A stretch of 26,730 bases of DNA from an uncultured Anaeroplasma sp. (GCA_934216145.1 CAKQBG010000025.1:1-26730); one strand, 5' to 3'; positions 15,258-23,794 are shown, counted from the first letter of the stretch. Notes: generated by a model from the letters alone, not told the origin. Made by a program: numbers and translations.

Positions 15258-15263
15258 TATAAT
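15258..15263 (+). promoter_or_regulatory. -10 element of the 15294 operon
   Basis: TATAAT at 15258-15263 lies about 30 bases before ATG 15294. No good -35 is visible because the upstream bases are the T-run of the terminator. AAAGGATTGGT provides the ribosome binding site. Confidence 0.4.
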
Positions 15264-15293
15264 ATACGTGAGCGAATAAAGGATTGGTATATT

Positions 15294-15722
15294 ATGCATT
15301 TTAATTTATATGGATTAATAATTTCTTTTATAGCTTTATTTCCTATATTAATAGAATATATATTTAAATTTAATAGAACTACTAAGCATTTAGAACTTAG
15401 AAATCTAAGATTTATAGCTTTAGTCGGCTTAGGTTATTTTAGTATATTTAGTATATTTGGATATGGCTATCATAAGATTAATGATATTTTAAATATAATA
15501 GGCTTTAGCTTTACTGTATTAGTTTCTGTATTATATTATATCTTCTTTATAATTGCGTTTATAAAAAGAGATAAATATTTAAAACTAAACTATAGATTAA
15601 ATGTAAAACTATTTAGAGGAATGTTATTTTTAATTCCTAGTATATTTATGTTTAATCCTTATATATTGTTCTTTTCTATTAGTTATATAATTCTAGAAAT
15701 ATTAATTGAGGTTAAAAAATGA
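15294..15722 (+). CDS. small integral membrane protein, unknown family
   Basis: 142 aa with four hydrophobic segments (about residues 5-25, 40-60, 66-92 and 108-138) joined by short basic loops (KFNRTTKH, KRDKYLKLNYRLN). No catalytic motif is seen. It ends in TGA that overlaps the next ATG (ATGA), so it is translationally coupled to the thioesterase gene. A role at the membrane linked to fatty-acid supply is possible from context only. Confidence 0.65.
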   Translation: MHFNLYGLIISFIALFPILIEYIFKFNRTTKHLELRNLRFIALVGLGYFSIFSIFGYGYHKINDILNIIGFSFTVLVSVLYYIFFIIAFIKRDKYLKLNYRLNVKLFRGMLFLIPSIFMFNPYILFFSISYIILEILIEVKK

Positions 15723-16447
15723 GTGGAATAAAAAAGGAAATGAATTTCTTTATACCTACTAATTGTGTAGGCTATAAGGATTATATAAGACCATCAGGAA
15801 TAATGGATATCCTACAGGATATTGCGGGAATCCACGCTTGTGAGCTTGGATGTGGTTATTTAGATCTATTAAAAAGAAATCTTATTTGGGTTGTTTTATA
15901 TACAAGAGTTGATATTATTGGAGAATTACCTAAATTTAGTGATATTGTTAAGGTTGAAACATGGCCTAAGGCTCCTACAACTCTAGAACATGATAGAGAA
16001 TATCAAATGAGTGATCTAAATAATAATGTAATATTAACAGGCTTATCTAAATGGGTATTATTAGATAGTAATACTCATAGGGTTAAAAGAGCCAGTGAGG
16101 TTAATATGGGATGTAAATATTATGACAGTGTTATTTATAATGAGAAGCTTCCTAGAAGATTAAATAATAGTAGTGATAAATATGATAAGGAAATAGATTA
16201 TAAGATTAGATTAAGTGATTTAGATCATAATGGACATATGAATAATGCTAGATATTTAGATATGATTTATGAGGCTGATGTAAGTAATAAAAAGAAGATT
16301 AAATCAATTGAAATTTCATTTATAAATGAAGCACATTATAATGACACAGTTCATGTTTGTTATTATAAAAATAATGAATATGATAATTATATAGGATTTG
16401 TTAACAATGAGCCATCATTTGAGGCTCGATTTAAAGTGGAGGAATAG
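15719..16447 (+). CDS. acyl-ACP thioesterase (FatA/FatB-like, double hotdog)
   Basis: 242 aa. The N-terminal hotdog carries GYKDYIRPSGIMDILQDIAG and LIWVVLYTRVDI, then VETWPKAP and LSKWVLLD. The C-terminal hotdog carries LSDLDHNGHMNNARYLDM (about residues 166-183), with the Asp-x-Asn-x-His arrangement of this family. It should release free fatty acids from acyl-ACP in the cytoplasm. The start overlaps the preceding stop by four bases. Fatty-acid synthesis genes are not in this window. Family assignment is firm; chain-length preference cannot be read. Confidence 0.88.
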   Translation: MSGIKKEMNFFIPTNCVGYKDYIRPSGIMDILQDIAGIHACELGCGYLDLLKRNLIWVVLYTRVDIIGELPKFSDIVKVETWPKAPTTLEHDREYQMSDLNNNVILTGLSKWVLLDSNTHRVKRASEVNMGCKYYDSVIYNEKLPRRLNNSSDKYDKEIDYKIRLSDLDHNGHMNNARYLDMIYEADVSNKKKIKSIEISFINEAHYNDTVHVCYYKNNEYDNYIGFVNNEPSFEARFKVEE

Positions 16448-16449
16448 AT

Positions 16450-17742
16450 ATGGAAGGTTTTTTAGAATTCTTACATGATACACCAACAATGTTTCATGCA
16501 GAAAAAAAGATAAAAGATATTTTATTGGAAAATAATTTTATTGAGCTTAATGAAGGAAAAAAATGGAATCTTTTACCAAATGGTAAATATTTTATTACTA
16601 GAAATTCATCAAGTGTTTTAGCATTTGTATTACCTAATAATATAGCTAATATAAGCTATAATATTACAGCAGCGCATTTAGATTCACCAACATTCAAGCT
16701 TAAGCCTAATTATAAAATGGTAGTAGGTAAATATGTAAAGCTTAATACTGAAGTATATGGTGGACCTATTTATAATACTTGGATGGATAGACCACTTAAT
16801 ATTGCAGGTAGAGTAATAGTAAGAACTAATGAGGGAATAGAAGAAAAGCTTATTTCCTTTGATGAAGCTATCGCAATGATTCCAAATTGCTCAATTCATT
16901 ATTATCATGAGCTAAATAAGGGAGCTATTTTAAATCCTCAGGTTGATTTAATTCCTATTTTTTCAACTGATTCTAATAGTGATTTATTAGATATGATAGC
17001 TAAGAAATTAAATATTAATAAGGATGATATAATCTCTCATGATTTATATTTAGCTTTACTTGATAGAGGTATGCTTGTTGGCGCAAATAAGGAATTTATT
17101 ATGGCTCCTCAAATTGATAATTTAGAATGCTCATATGGCTTACTTGAAGCATTACTTAATTCTAATCCAAAGGATAATTCTATTAATGTAATGGCTTTAT
17201 TTGATAATGAAGAAATTGGTTCACGTACAAGACAGGGGGCCGCTTCAATGATGCTTCATGATACACTTGAAAGAATTAGCCTAACTTTAGGTTTTAACTA
17301 TTTAGAGCATAAAGCATTTTTAGCTTCATCATTTATCATTTCTGCTGATAACGCTCAAGGCTTCCATCCTAATTATCCTCAAAAATATGATCCAACTAAT
17401 GCTTCATATATTAATGAGGGTATCGTTATTAAGAATGCCGCAAGAGGCTCATATACTACAGATGCAGTATCTTTAGCTTATTTTGAATGTATTTGTAAGA
17501 AGTGTAATGCTAAATATCAAAAGAATACTAATAGAAGTGATATTCCAGGTGGTTCAACTTTAGGAGCTATTTCCTTAAATAATGTATCAATTCCTTCAGT
17601 TGATATAGGACTTCCTCAAATAGCTATGCATTCAAGCTATGAAACAGCAGGACGTTATGACCTTGAGGATTTAATCAAGGCTATAAAGGAATTTTATTCT
17701 AATCATTTAGAATTTGTTAGTGACGGTAAATATAGCTTTTAG
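16450..17742 (+). CDS. M18 family aminopeptidase
   Basis: 430 aa, close to the usual 430-460. Zinc-binding and catalytic landmarks: AAHLDSPTFKLKP (His and Asp, near residues 75-87), QIDNLECSYGLLEAL (bridging Asp), LFDNEEIGSRTRQGA (Glu pair), ADNAQGFHPNYPQKYDP, and a C-terminal His in QIAMHSSYETAG. Cytoplasmic removal of N-terminal, often acidic, residues from peptides is the family role. GGAGG stands before the ATG, two bases after the thioesterase stop. It could be called apeB/DAP2-like; the exact subgroup is not decided. Confidence 0.93.
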   Translation: MEGFLEFLHDTPTMFHAEKKIKDILLENNFIELNEGKKWNLLPNGKYFITRNSSSVLAFVLPNNIANISYNITAAHLDSPTFKLKPNYKMVVGKYVKLNTEVYGGPIYNTWMDRPLNIAGRVIVRTNEGIEEKLISFDEAIAMIPNCSIHYYHELNKGAILNPQVDLIPIFSTDSNSDLLDMIAKKLNINKDDIISHDLYLALLDRGMLVGANKEFIMAPQIDNLECSYGLLEALLNSNPKDNSINVMALFDNEEIGSRTRQGAASMMLHDTLERISLTLGFNYLEHKAFLASSFIISADNAQGFHPNYPQKYDPTNASYINEGIVIKNAARGSYTTDAVSLAYFECICKKCNAKYQKNTNRSDIPGGSTLGAISLNNVSIPSVDIGLPQIAMHSSYETAGRYDLEDLIKAIKEFYSNHLEFVSDGKYSF

Positions 17743-17751
17743 GAGGAAATT

Positions 17752-18078
17752 ATGGGATATATCGATAAAAGAATTGCGATGCAATATTTAGCTAATAGTG
17801 AAAAGCTATTTGATTCACTTAAGAATCGTTTTATTTCAAATTATAATGGCTATAAAAATACTCTTACAAATTCTTTATATAATAAGGATTATGAAGGTAT
17901 CTATAATCTTATTCACCAAATTAAAGGATTTTCCTTAAATATTGGTTCAGAGGTTTTATATAATGATTCTATTCATATATTAGAGGAAATACAAAAAAAA
18001 GGAGAAGTATCTCCTTTTGAAATTGAATGCTATATCGAAAGCCTAGATATGTGCTATTTAGAGCTTTCTAGAATGTAG
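17752..18078 (+). CDS. orphan HPt (histidine phosphotransfer) domain protein
   Basis: 108 aa, one HPt helical bundle. IHQIKGFSLNIGSEVLY carries the phosphorylatable His55 in the HQIKG form of the H-x-x-K-G signature, followed by ILEEIQKKG. Such proteins pass phosphate between response-regulator receiver domains. No histidine kinase or receiver protein is encoded in the window, so its partners are elsewhere. TAGGAGGAAATT is a strong ribosome binding site. The 3' end overlaps the convergent methyltransferase gene by 11 bp. Confidence 0.75.
   Translation: MGYIDKRIAMQYLANSEKLFDSLKNRFISNYNGYKNTLTNSLYNKDYEGIYNLIHQIKGFSLNIGSEVLYNDSIHILEEIQKKGEVSPFEIECYIESLDMCYLELSRM
17993..18018 (-). terminator. 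terminator of the rqcH-methyltransferase unit, inside the HPt gene
   Basis: GGAGA (18001-18005) and TCTCC (18010-18014) pair around a 4-nt loop, extended by four A-T pairs. On the minus strand the hairpin is followed by eight T in total (17993-18000). It lies about 50 nt past the methyltransferase stop, within codons of the HPt gene. Confidence 0.8.
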
Positions 18079-18775
18079 TTTTTTGGAATACTAATAATAT
18101 TCTTTCATCCTCATCCTCTAAATCATCATTAAAATCTCCAGATATTTTAATAAGCTTTAGCTTTTTATTAGAAATATCCCTTATATCATAATAATATTCA
18201 TAATATGATTCATTAAAACAATCCTCACCCTCTTTAATAGTAATTGAATGCTTCAAAGAGGTAGGGGATGTTTTTTTTGTTGTCCAATCAATTTTAAATG
18301 TTTCATAATCATCATGAATCTCATTTGCTTCATATTCTCTTAATAGCTCCTTAGAGAATATATCACAAATAAAATAACCATTATCCTTTAAATGAGCTGT
18401 AACACAATTAAGCATTTTATCAATATCTCTTTTAGATTGTAAAAAGTTAATTGAATCAAAAAAGCATGTAATCATATCATATTTCTTATTTAAATGAAAA
18501 TTAGTCATATCAGCTACATAAAAATTAATATCTAATCTATTTAGTTTCTTTTTTTCATTGGCTATTTCAATAATTTCCTCACTTAAATCTAATCCATCAG
18601 CATTATAGCCACTCATTTTAAGCATAGAAAGAAGTGTACCAGTACCACAGGCTAAATCTAATACACTATCTCCCTTTTTTAAATAAGGCTCAATAAATTC
18701 AAGCCATAAATCATAATTAAGGCTTGCCATAACCTCATCATAGTAATATGCAAATTTTTTATAAGAATTTTTCAT
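18068..18775 (-). CDS. class I SAM-dependent methyltransferase, substrate unknown
   Basis: 235 aa. FAYYYDEVM at the N-terminus, SAM-binding motif I VLDLACGTGTLLSML (about residues 38-52), acidic GLDLSEEII, and YVADMTNF, then ITCFFDSINFL. This is the general YqeM/UbiE-like small-molecule methyltransferase pattern seen beside translation genes in Bacilli. The start overlaps the rqcH stop (ATGA), so both are one unit. The substrate cannot be inferred. Confidence 0.85.
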   Translation of the reverse strand: MKNSYKKFAYYYDEVMASLNYDLWLEFIEPYLKKGDSVLDLACGTGTLLSMLKMSGYNADGLDLSEEIIEIANEKKKLNRLDINFYVADMTNFHLNKKYDMITCFFDSINFLQSKRDIDKMLNCVTAHLKDNGYFICDIFSKELLREYEANEIHDDYETFKIDWTTKKTSPTSLKHSITIKEGEDCFNESYYEYYYDIRDISNKKLKLIKISGDFNDDLEDEDERILLVFQKTTF

Positions 18776-20430
18776 TTCTTCACCTTTAATTTCTCGATAA
18801 TATTAATATCAGGATCAATATAAATAGTATGTTGATGAGTATAAGTAACAAAGCAATTTCTTTTTCCTGGTATTTTTTTTATAAATTTAACTCTAGTATA
18901 ATCAACAGGTACACTAGAAGAATTCTTAAATGTTGAATAATATGCCGCAAGCATAGATGCAATACGAATTTCTTCTTCAGTTAATTCGTTAGAATTATGC
19001 ACAACAACATGACTACCCTCTCCACCTTTAATATGAAACCACATCTCATTAGGTAAAGCTAGCTTATGTGTTAAATATTCATTTTGAATATTATTCTTTC
19101 CAACTGTTATTTCTGTACCATTATTTAATACATATGTTAATAGTTTAGGCTTTTGTTTTTTCTTTGGCTTATTGTCTACATGCTTAAATAAATATTTATT
19201 ATTAATAAGCTCATCTTGAATCTCTAATGCTTCATTAATACTACAATCTGAAATTTGATATTTTAATATTTTAAAATAATCAATTTCATTTTTAGTTATT
19301 TCCTCTTGCTCAGAAATATAATTTAAGGAAGCCTTCATCTTTTGATATTTCTTAAAATATCTATTAGAATTCTCAAGAATAGTAAATTTAGGATCAAGAT
19401 TAATAATAATATTCTTTAAATTATAATAATCATATACCTCTACCTTATTAGACTTTTCCTTTAGATTAGGATAAGATAAAAGAAGTTCACCTTTAATTCT
19501 ATAATGTTCATTATCAAGTGCTTCAATTCTTTCACTTTCAAGCTTTTCAAGTTTATTTTCATATTTTTTTATTTGCTTATTTATAAAATTAGATAAATCA
19601 TTAGTTTTTAATTTTATTTTAGCCTTTAAATCCTCTTGATAGTAATAATAATCTAATAATTGAGATACACTATCAAATTGTTTTGTTATTTCTTCATTTA
19701 AAGGATTAAAATAAAAATCTGGCTTACCTTTTTTATTCTTAAATATAATTGGTAAGGTATCAGAATTAATATAATCATATAAATTTTTATTAATATTATC
19801 ATTTATAAATGCATTATCTATAATATGCATAGATAATCCTAAAAAGGTATTTAGATAATCCTTAGGAGTATTAAGCTTTTTCTCATTAGCTATATTTTCA
19901 ATATCCTGATAGTTTAATCCAATTGGATTAATTTTATCACTTTTAGGATATTCATATAACGCATTAGGAAGAATAGTTCTATTGTACTCTCCGACTCCAT
20001 CATGCTTAAGAGAATCTATTATTCTATAATTTTCATCGGTTAATATTAAATTAGAATATCTACCCATTATTTCGCAAATAAGTTTATTCTTACATAAATC
20101 CTCAAGCTCATTATGTCCTACAAGCTCAAATATTATAATTCTATCATTTTCATATTGCTTAATATCCTCAATAAAATATCCTTCAATATGCTTTCTTAAG
20201 AACATAGTAAAGCTTTTAGGATTACTAATAGAATCATAAGCTTTCTTAGTAATATGAATTCTTGAATATTCACTAGAAAATGACAACATTAGATTGTAAT
20301 TTTCTCTATTCGCTCTAATTGTTAGAATAAAATCAGTATCACCTGATTCTAGTATTTTAGAAATTCTTCCTGTTTTTAAAAAATAAATTTCTTTTAATAT
20401 TCTATTTAAAAATAAACCATCAAAGCTCAT
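18772..20430 (-). CDS. rqcH: RqcH / NFACT family ribosome quality control protein
   Basis: Binds stalled 50S subunits and recruits tRNA-Ala to add C-terminal Ala tails as degradation marks. At 552 aa it is full length. The NFACT-N domain starts MSFDGLFLNRILKEI, includes SFTMFLRKHIEGY, and has the functional Asp96-Arg97 (ENDRI). A helix-hairpin-helix segment and a coiled coil (about residues 280-400) follow. The NFACT-R domain holds MWFHIKGGEGSHVVV and IKKIPGKRNCFVTYTHQHTI. The start at 20430 is set by GGTGAT; the longer frame from TTG 20442 is not used by the family. It stops at TGA overlapping the methyltransferase ATG. Proximity to gmk-rpoZ matches Bacillus. Confidence 0.95.
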   Translation of the reverse strand: MSFDGLFLNRILKEIYFLKTGRISKILESGDTDFILTIRANRENYNLMLSFSSEYSRIHITKKAYDSISNPKSFTMFLRKHIEGYFIEDIKQYENDRIIIFELVGHNELEDLCKNKLICEIMGRYSNLILTDENYRIIDSLKHDGVGEYNRTILPNALYEYPKSDKINPIGLNYQDIENIANEKKLNTPKDYLNTFLGLSMHIIDNAFINDNINKNLYDYINSDTLPIIFKNKKGKPDFYFNPLNEEITKQFDSVSQLLDYYYYQEDLKAKIKLKTNDLSNFINKQIKKYENKLEKLESERIEALDNEHYRIKGELLLSYPNLKEKSNKVEVYDYYNLKNIIINLDPKFTILENSNRYFKKYQKMKASLNYISEQEEITKNEIDYFKILKYQISDCSINEALEIQDELINNKYLFKHVDNKPKKKQKPKLLTYVLNNGTEITVGKNNIQNEYLTHKLALPNEMWFHIKGGEGSHVVVHNSNELTEEEIRIASMLAAYYSTFKNSSSVPVDYTRVKFIKKIPGKRNCFVTYTHQHTIYIDPDINIIEKLKVKK

Positions 20431-20445
20431 TATAATCACCAAAAG

Positions 20446-20454
20446 AAGTATAGC
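20446..20454 (-). promoter_or_regulatory. rqcH extended -10 promoter
   Basis: On the minus strand TGCTATACT is an extended -10. It leaves only about a 10-nt leader before ATG 20430, mostly the GGTGAT ribosome binding site. No convincing -35 is seen. Confidence 0.45.
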
Positions 20455-20539
20455 ATTTATTTATTAAAAAATAAAGATTTATATATTACACTCTTTTATA
20501 ATTTTTCATAAAGATTAAAGAGACTTTTTTTTTATTTTG

Positions 20540-20548
20540 TGGTAAAAT
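20540..20548 (+). promoter_or_regulatory. extended -10 promoter of the 20573 gene
   Basis: TGGTAAAAT, the same extended -10 as before alaS. It is followed by TTATGACAAAGGAATG, which contains the probable start point and the ribosome binding site AAAGGA. The -35 is poor. Confidence 0.5.
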
Positions 20549-20572
20549 TTATGACAAAGGAATGATTATATT

Positions 20573-20965
20573 ATGGGTTTATTTGGTAGAAAAACAGTTT
20601 ATGATGAAATAAAGAAGCTTTTTATTGAAAAAAATACATCGATTGAAGGAGAAAATCCTATTACATTTCAATTGAACCTAGATAAATATTCTTTATTTCC
20701 TTATATTACTCTAAATGATAATAAGGATTATTCTAATATATCATTTATGATTAATTTAAGAAAGGCTAATAATGATAATAATCAATTATTTAATAACATT
20801 AATAGCTTTAATATGAAATCTAAATATCTAGTATGTAAGCTAAATACGGATAATATCCTTATTTTAGAGTATAATACAATTGTAAATGTAGATAATGTCA
20901 AGCCTATTATAAATGATATAATTGAAAGCGTATTTAGTCTACAGGAAGAAATTGATTTATTATAA
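20573..20965 (+). CDS. uncharacterised 130-aa protein, possibly YbjN-like
   Basis: A soluble alpha/beta protein beginning MGLFGRKTVYDEIKKLF. The middle ISFMINLRKANNDNNQLFNNINSF and the end LVCKLNTDNILILEYNTIV, then an acidic C-terminal helix, recall the YbjN fold (related to type III secretion chaperones). This rests on general pattern only. No catalytic residues stand out. It is transcribed alone, divergent from rqcH and 69 bp before gmk. Function unknown. Confidence 0.6.
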   Translation: MGLFGRKTVYDEIKKLFIEKNTSIEGENPITFQLNLDKYSLFPYITLNDNKDYSNISFMINLRKANNDNNQLFNNINSFNMKSKYLVCKLNTDNILILEYNTIVNVDNVKPIINDIIESVFSLQEEIDLL

Positions 20966-21034
20966 ATTGTTATTGCTTTTTTTATGAAAATAATGTATAT
21001 TTGATTATATATTTTTTGAAGAGGTATAGAATAT

Positions 21035-21658
21035 ATGAAGCTTAATGATCGTGGTTTATTGATTGTTCTATCAGGTCCATCTGGTGTAGGAAAGGGAACA
21101 GTGCGTAAGGCATTATTTGATATGCCTAATCACAATTTAGTATATAGTGTTTCTATGACAACACGTAAAATGCGTCCTGGTGAGAAGGATGGAGTAGATT
21201 ATTACTTTGTTTCTAAGGATGAATTTGAACAACGTATTCACGAGGGTAAATTCCTAGAGTATGCTGAATTTGTTGGTAACTATTATGGTACACCACTTGA
21301 TAAAATAAATGAGAATCTTGAACGTGGTAATGAGGTTGTTCTTGAGATTGAGGTTGATGGAGCCCTACAGGTTAAAGAGAAGGTTCCTAATTGTGTAATG
21401 ATTTTCTTAGTTCCACCTGGAAAGGAAGCATTATATGAGCGTTTAAGAAGACGTGGTACTGAATCTGAAGAGGTAATTGAGGAAAGAGTACAAAAGGCTA
21501 ATAGAGAATTCAAAAAGGCTAAGTATTATGACTATATCGTTGTTAATGATGAGGTTCATAACGCAGCTGATAGAATTATGGCTATTATTAGAGCTGAGCA
21601 TGCGAAAACAGAGCGTTCAATCCATAAATATATGGAATTAATTGGTGAAGAAGAATAA
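21035..21658 (+). CDS. gmk: guanylate kinase
   Basis: Converts GMP and ATP to GDP and ADP in the cytoplasm. 207 aa with the P-loop SGPSGVGKGT (residues 14-23), SMTTRKMRPGEKDGVDYYFV for GMP binding, EFVGNYYGTP, the lid region LRRRGTESEEVIEERV, and YDYIVVNDEV. GAAGAGGTATAG precedes the ATG. It is directly upstream of rpoZ, a conserved pairing in Firmicutes. Confidence 0.98.
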   Translation: MKLNDRGLLIVLSGPSGVGKGTVRKALFDMPNHNLVYSVSMTTRKMRPGEKDGVDYYFVSKDEFEQRIHEGKFLEYAEFVGNYYGTPLDKINENLERGNEVVLEIEVDGALQVKEKVPNCVMIFLVPPGKEALYERLRRRGTESEEVIEERVQKANREFKKAKYYDYIVVNDEVHNAADRIMAIIRAEHAKTERSIHKYMELIGEEE

Positions 21659-21662
21659 TTTT

Positions 21663-21684
21663 ATAGATTATTCATTTAATCTAT
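21663..21684. promoter_or_regulatory. inverted repeat overlapping the rpoZ promoter
   Basis: ATAGATTA (21663-21670) and TAATCTAT (21677-21684) are exact inverted repeats with a 6-bp spacer. They occupy the spacer and -35 region of the rpoZ promoter. No T-run follows on either strand, so an operator is more likely than a terminator. Confidence 0.45.
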
Positions 21685-21692
21685 GGTATAAT
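21684..21692 (+). promoter_or_regulatory. rpoZ extended -10 promoter
   Basis: TGGTATAAT is a perfect extended -10, 26 bases before the rpoZ ATG. It allows rpoZ expression separate from gmk. Confidence 0.6.
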
Positions 21693-21717
21693 AATTGAGG
21701 CAATGGAGGATTATAAT

Positions 21718-21966
21718 ATGAGTAATAAGATAGAATATGATGGAATGCGTTATCCTTCAGTAGACGCATTACTAGAAAAGATTGATTCAAAGTATAAATT
21801 AGCTTATGCTGCTGCAAAGCGTGCTAAGATTATTGAAGAAGAGGAATGGACAGCTGCTGAGGATGGTATCTGTGTTAAGCCAGTTGGACAAGCATTAGAG
21901 GAAATTCTAATGGGTAAATGTACAATGACTTTTAAGAAGTCTAATCCTGAAGAGGAAGATGAATAA
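21718..21966 (+). CDS. rpoZ: RNA polymerase omega subunit
   Basis: 82 aa. MRYPSVDALLEKIDSKYKLAYAAAKRAKII and KPVGQALEEILMGK are the conserved omega blocks that clamp the beta-prime C-terminus. ATG 21718 is preferred over ATG 21703 because AATGGAGGATTATAAT places GGAGG correctly before it. A strong terminator follows immediately, closing the gmk-rpoZ unit. Confidence 0.95.
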   Translation: MSNKIEYDGMRYPSVDALLEKIDSKYKLAYAAAKRAKIIEEEEWTAAEDGICVKPVGQALEEILMGKCTMTFKKSNPEEEDE

Positions 21967-21972
21967 TTAGAG

Positions 21973-22005
21973 TGGCTAATGTTTTTCGTTAGCCATTTTC
22001 TTTTA
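21973..22005 (+). terminator. rpoZ terminator
   Basis: TGGCTAA (21973-21979) pairs with TTAGCCA (21989-21995) around a short loop, followed by TTTTCTTTTA. It lies seven bases after the rpoZ stop. Confidence 0.9.
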
Positions 22006-22021
22006 TGTGGGTTTGGTGAAT

Positions 22022-23794
22022 ATGGGAATTATAGAGGAGAAGCTAAAACTGCTTCCTGATAAGCCAGGAAGCTATCAAATGCTTGATAAGAATGGTAAAA
22101 TTATATATGTAGGAAAGGCTAAGAATCTTAAAAATAGGGTTAGAAGCTATTTTCATGGTGCTCATAATGCGAAAACAACTAAGCTTGTTAGTGAGATTTG
22201 TGATTTTAATTATGTAATTACCTCATCAGAGCTTGAAGCATTTGTCCTTGAGATTAATATGATTAAGGAATATGATCCTAAATATAATATTAGTCTTACT
22301 GATGATAAAACCTATCCTTATGTCGCCTTAACAAATGAAACTCACCCTAGACTTATTGTTACTAGAAATAAAAGAAAAAAAGGATTTGCAAGATATTTCG
22401 GTCCTTATCCTAATGTTAAGGCTGCTAGAAGTACTGTGGATTTATTAAATAGAATATATCCTTTAAGAAAATGCTATAATATTCCTAATAAGGAATGCTT
22501 ATATTATCATATGCATCAATGCTTAGCGCCTTGTATTAATAGTGGTTTATTTGATTATACTGAATATAAGAATAAGATTGCTTCCTTTTTAAATGGTAAT
22601 TGTGATGATGTTATTAAATCACTTACTAAGGAAATGGAGGATGCCTCTAATAATATGGAATTTGAAAAGGCTATTGAATATAGAGATTTAATAAATTCTA
22701 TTAAGCAAACAATAGCTAAACAAAAGATTTCTATTAATGATTTAACTAGTAGAGATTATGTCGGTGTTTATATTGATAATGAGGAAATATCTATAAATAT
22801 TATTATTACTAGATTAGGTAATATTGTTCAAAATCATCAAACTATTATTAATTTATATGATAACGCAAGTGATGAGGTATATAATTATTTATTACAATTT
22901 TATGATTTAAATGTAAAGCCTAAGGAGATTTCAATTATTGGTATAGAACTTGAAAATGTTGAAGAATTTTTAGGAATTCCTTATGTTGAATTTAAAAATG
23001 GTAAAAAGCATGAGCTATTACAAATGGCTTTAGATAATGCTAAATTTAATTTAGAGAATAAGAGAAACATTTATAAGAATCAGGTATTAAAGAAGGTTGA
23101 AACTATTGAAAAGCTAGGCAAGCTTTTAGATATTCCTACTCCTTATAGAATTGAAGCCTTTGATAACTCTAACCTATATGGAGAATATCCTGTTTCAGGT
23201 ATGGTTTGTTATATAAATGGTAAGCCTGCCCCAAAGGAATTTAGAAAATATCATGTTAAAACAGTAGTTGGCGCGAATGATTATGAGACAATGAAGGAAA
23301 TTATTTATCGTAGATATTTAAGATTAGCTATGGAGGATGGTAAATTTCCTGATTTGATTGTTATGGATGGTGGACAAATTCAGGTTCATGCCGCACTTGA
23401 TGTTTTAGGCAGCTTAAATTTAGATATTCCAGTTTTAGGTATTCAAAAGGATGATCATCATAAGGCAACTATTTTATTTTTTAATGATAGATATATTAAT
23501 ATTGATAAGAATGATGAAATATATTTATTATTAGCTGATATTTCTCAAAGGGTTCATGATTTCGCAATTAGCTTTTTTAGATCTACTAAAGCTAAAGGCT
23601 TTTTCTCTTCAATGCTAGATAATATTGAGGGATTAGGTCCTAAAAGAAAGGAAGCCTTACTTAAGCACTTTTTAACTATTGATGCGATAAAAAAGGCAAG
23701 TATTGAAGATTTAAAGGAATCAGGTATCCCTGAAAATATAGCTTTAAATATATATAATTATTTTAATAATGAGGGAGATGAAAATAATGAATGA
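22022..23794 (+). CDS. uvrC: excinuclease ABC subunit C
   Basis: Makes both incisions in nucleotide excision repair. 590 aa with the GIY-YIG domain (PGSYQMLDKNGKIIYVGKAK, then NLKNRVRSYF), a central Cys-containing stretch (YPLRKCYN, ECLYYHMHQCLAPC), the UVR motif EFEKAIEYRD near residue 218, the RNase H-like C-terminal nuclease (RIEAFDNSNLYGEYPVSGMV, VMDGGQIQVHAA), and tandem helix-hairpin-helix at the end (IEGLGPKRKEALLKHF). ATG 22022 fits the family; earlier GTG codons add an unconserved extension. GGTGA lies only two bases before it, an unusually tight spacing. It overlaps the next gene by eight bases. Confidence 0.96.
   Translation: MGIIEEKLKLLPDKPGSYQMLDKNGKIIYVGKAKNLKNRVRSYFHGAHNAKTTKLVSEICDFNYVITSSELEAFVLEINMIKEYDPKYNISLTDDKTYPYVALTNETHPRLIVTRNKRKKGFARYFGPYPNVKAARSTVDLLNRIYPLRKCYNIPNKECLYYHMHQCLAPCINSGLFDYTEYKNKIASFLNGNCDDVIKSLTKEMEDASNNMEFEKAIEYRDLINSIKQTIAKQKISINDLTSRDYVGVYIDNEEISINIIITRLGNIVQNHQTIINLYDNASDEVYNYLLQFYDLNVKPKEISIIGIELENVEEFLGIPYVEFKNGKKHELLQMALDNAKFNLENKRNIYKNQVLKKVETIEKLGKLLDIPTPYRIEAFDNSNLYGEYPVSGMVCYINGKPAPKEFRKYHVKTVVGANDYETMKEIIYRRYLRLAMEDGKFPDLIVMDGGQIQVHAALDVLGSLNLDIPVLGIQKDDHHKATILFFNDRYINIDKNDEIYLLLADISQRVHDFAISFFRSTKAKGFFSSMLDNIEGLGPKRKEALLKHFLTIDAIKKASIEDLKESGIPENIALNIYNYFNNEGDENNE

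Larger units (their letters stand above)
14809..15293. other. non-coding region between hslO and the 15294 operon (485 bp)
   Basis: Extremely AT-rich and without credible ORFs. The left part holds the hslO promoter and leader. About 14880-15100 shows nothing definable except the 14-bp palindrome TGAATTATAATTCA (15060-15073). The right part holds a cre-like palindrome, a promoter, tandem terminators and the -10 element for the gene at 15294. Confidence 0.7.

Noticed and set aside
21283..21513. 76-aa minus-strand ORF inside gmk
   Set aside because: Shadow of guanylate kinase codons.
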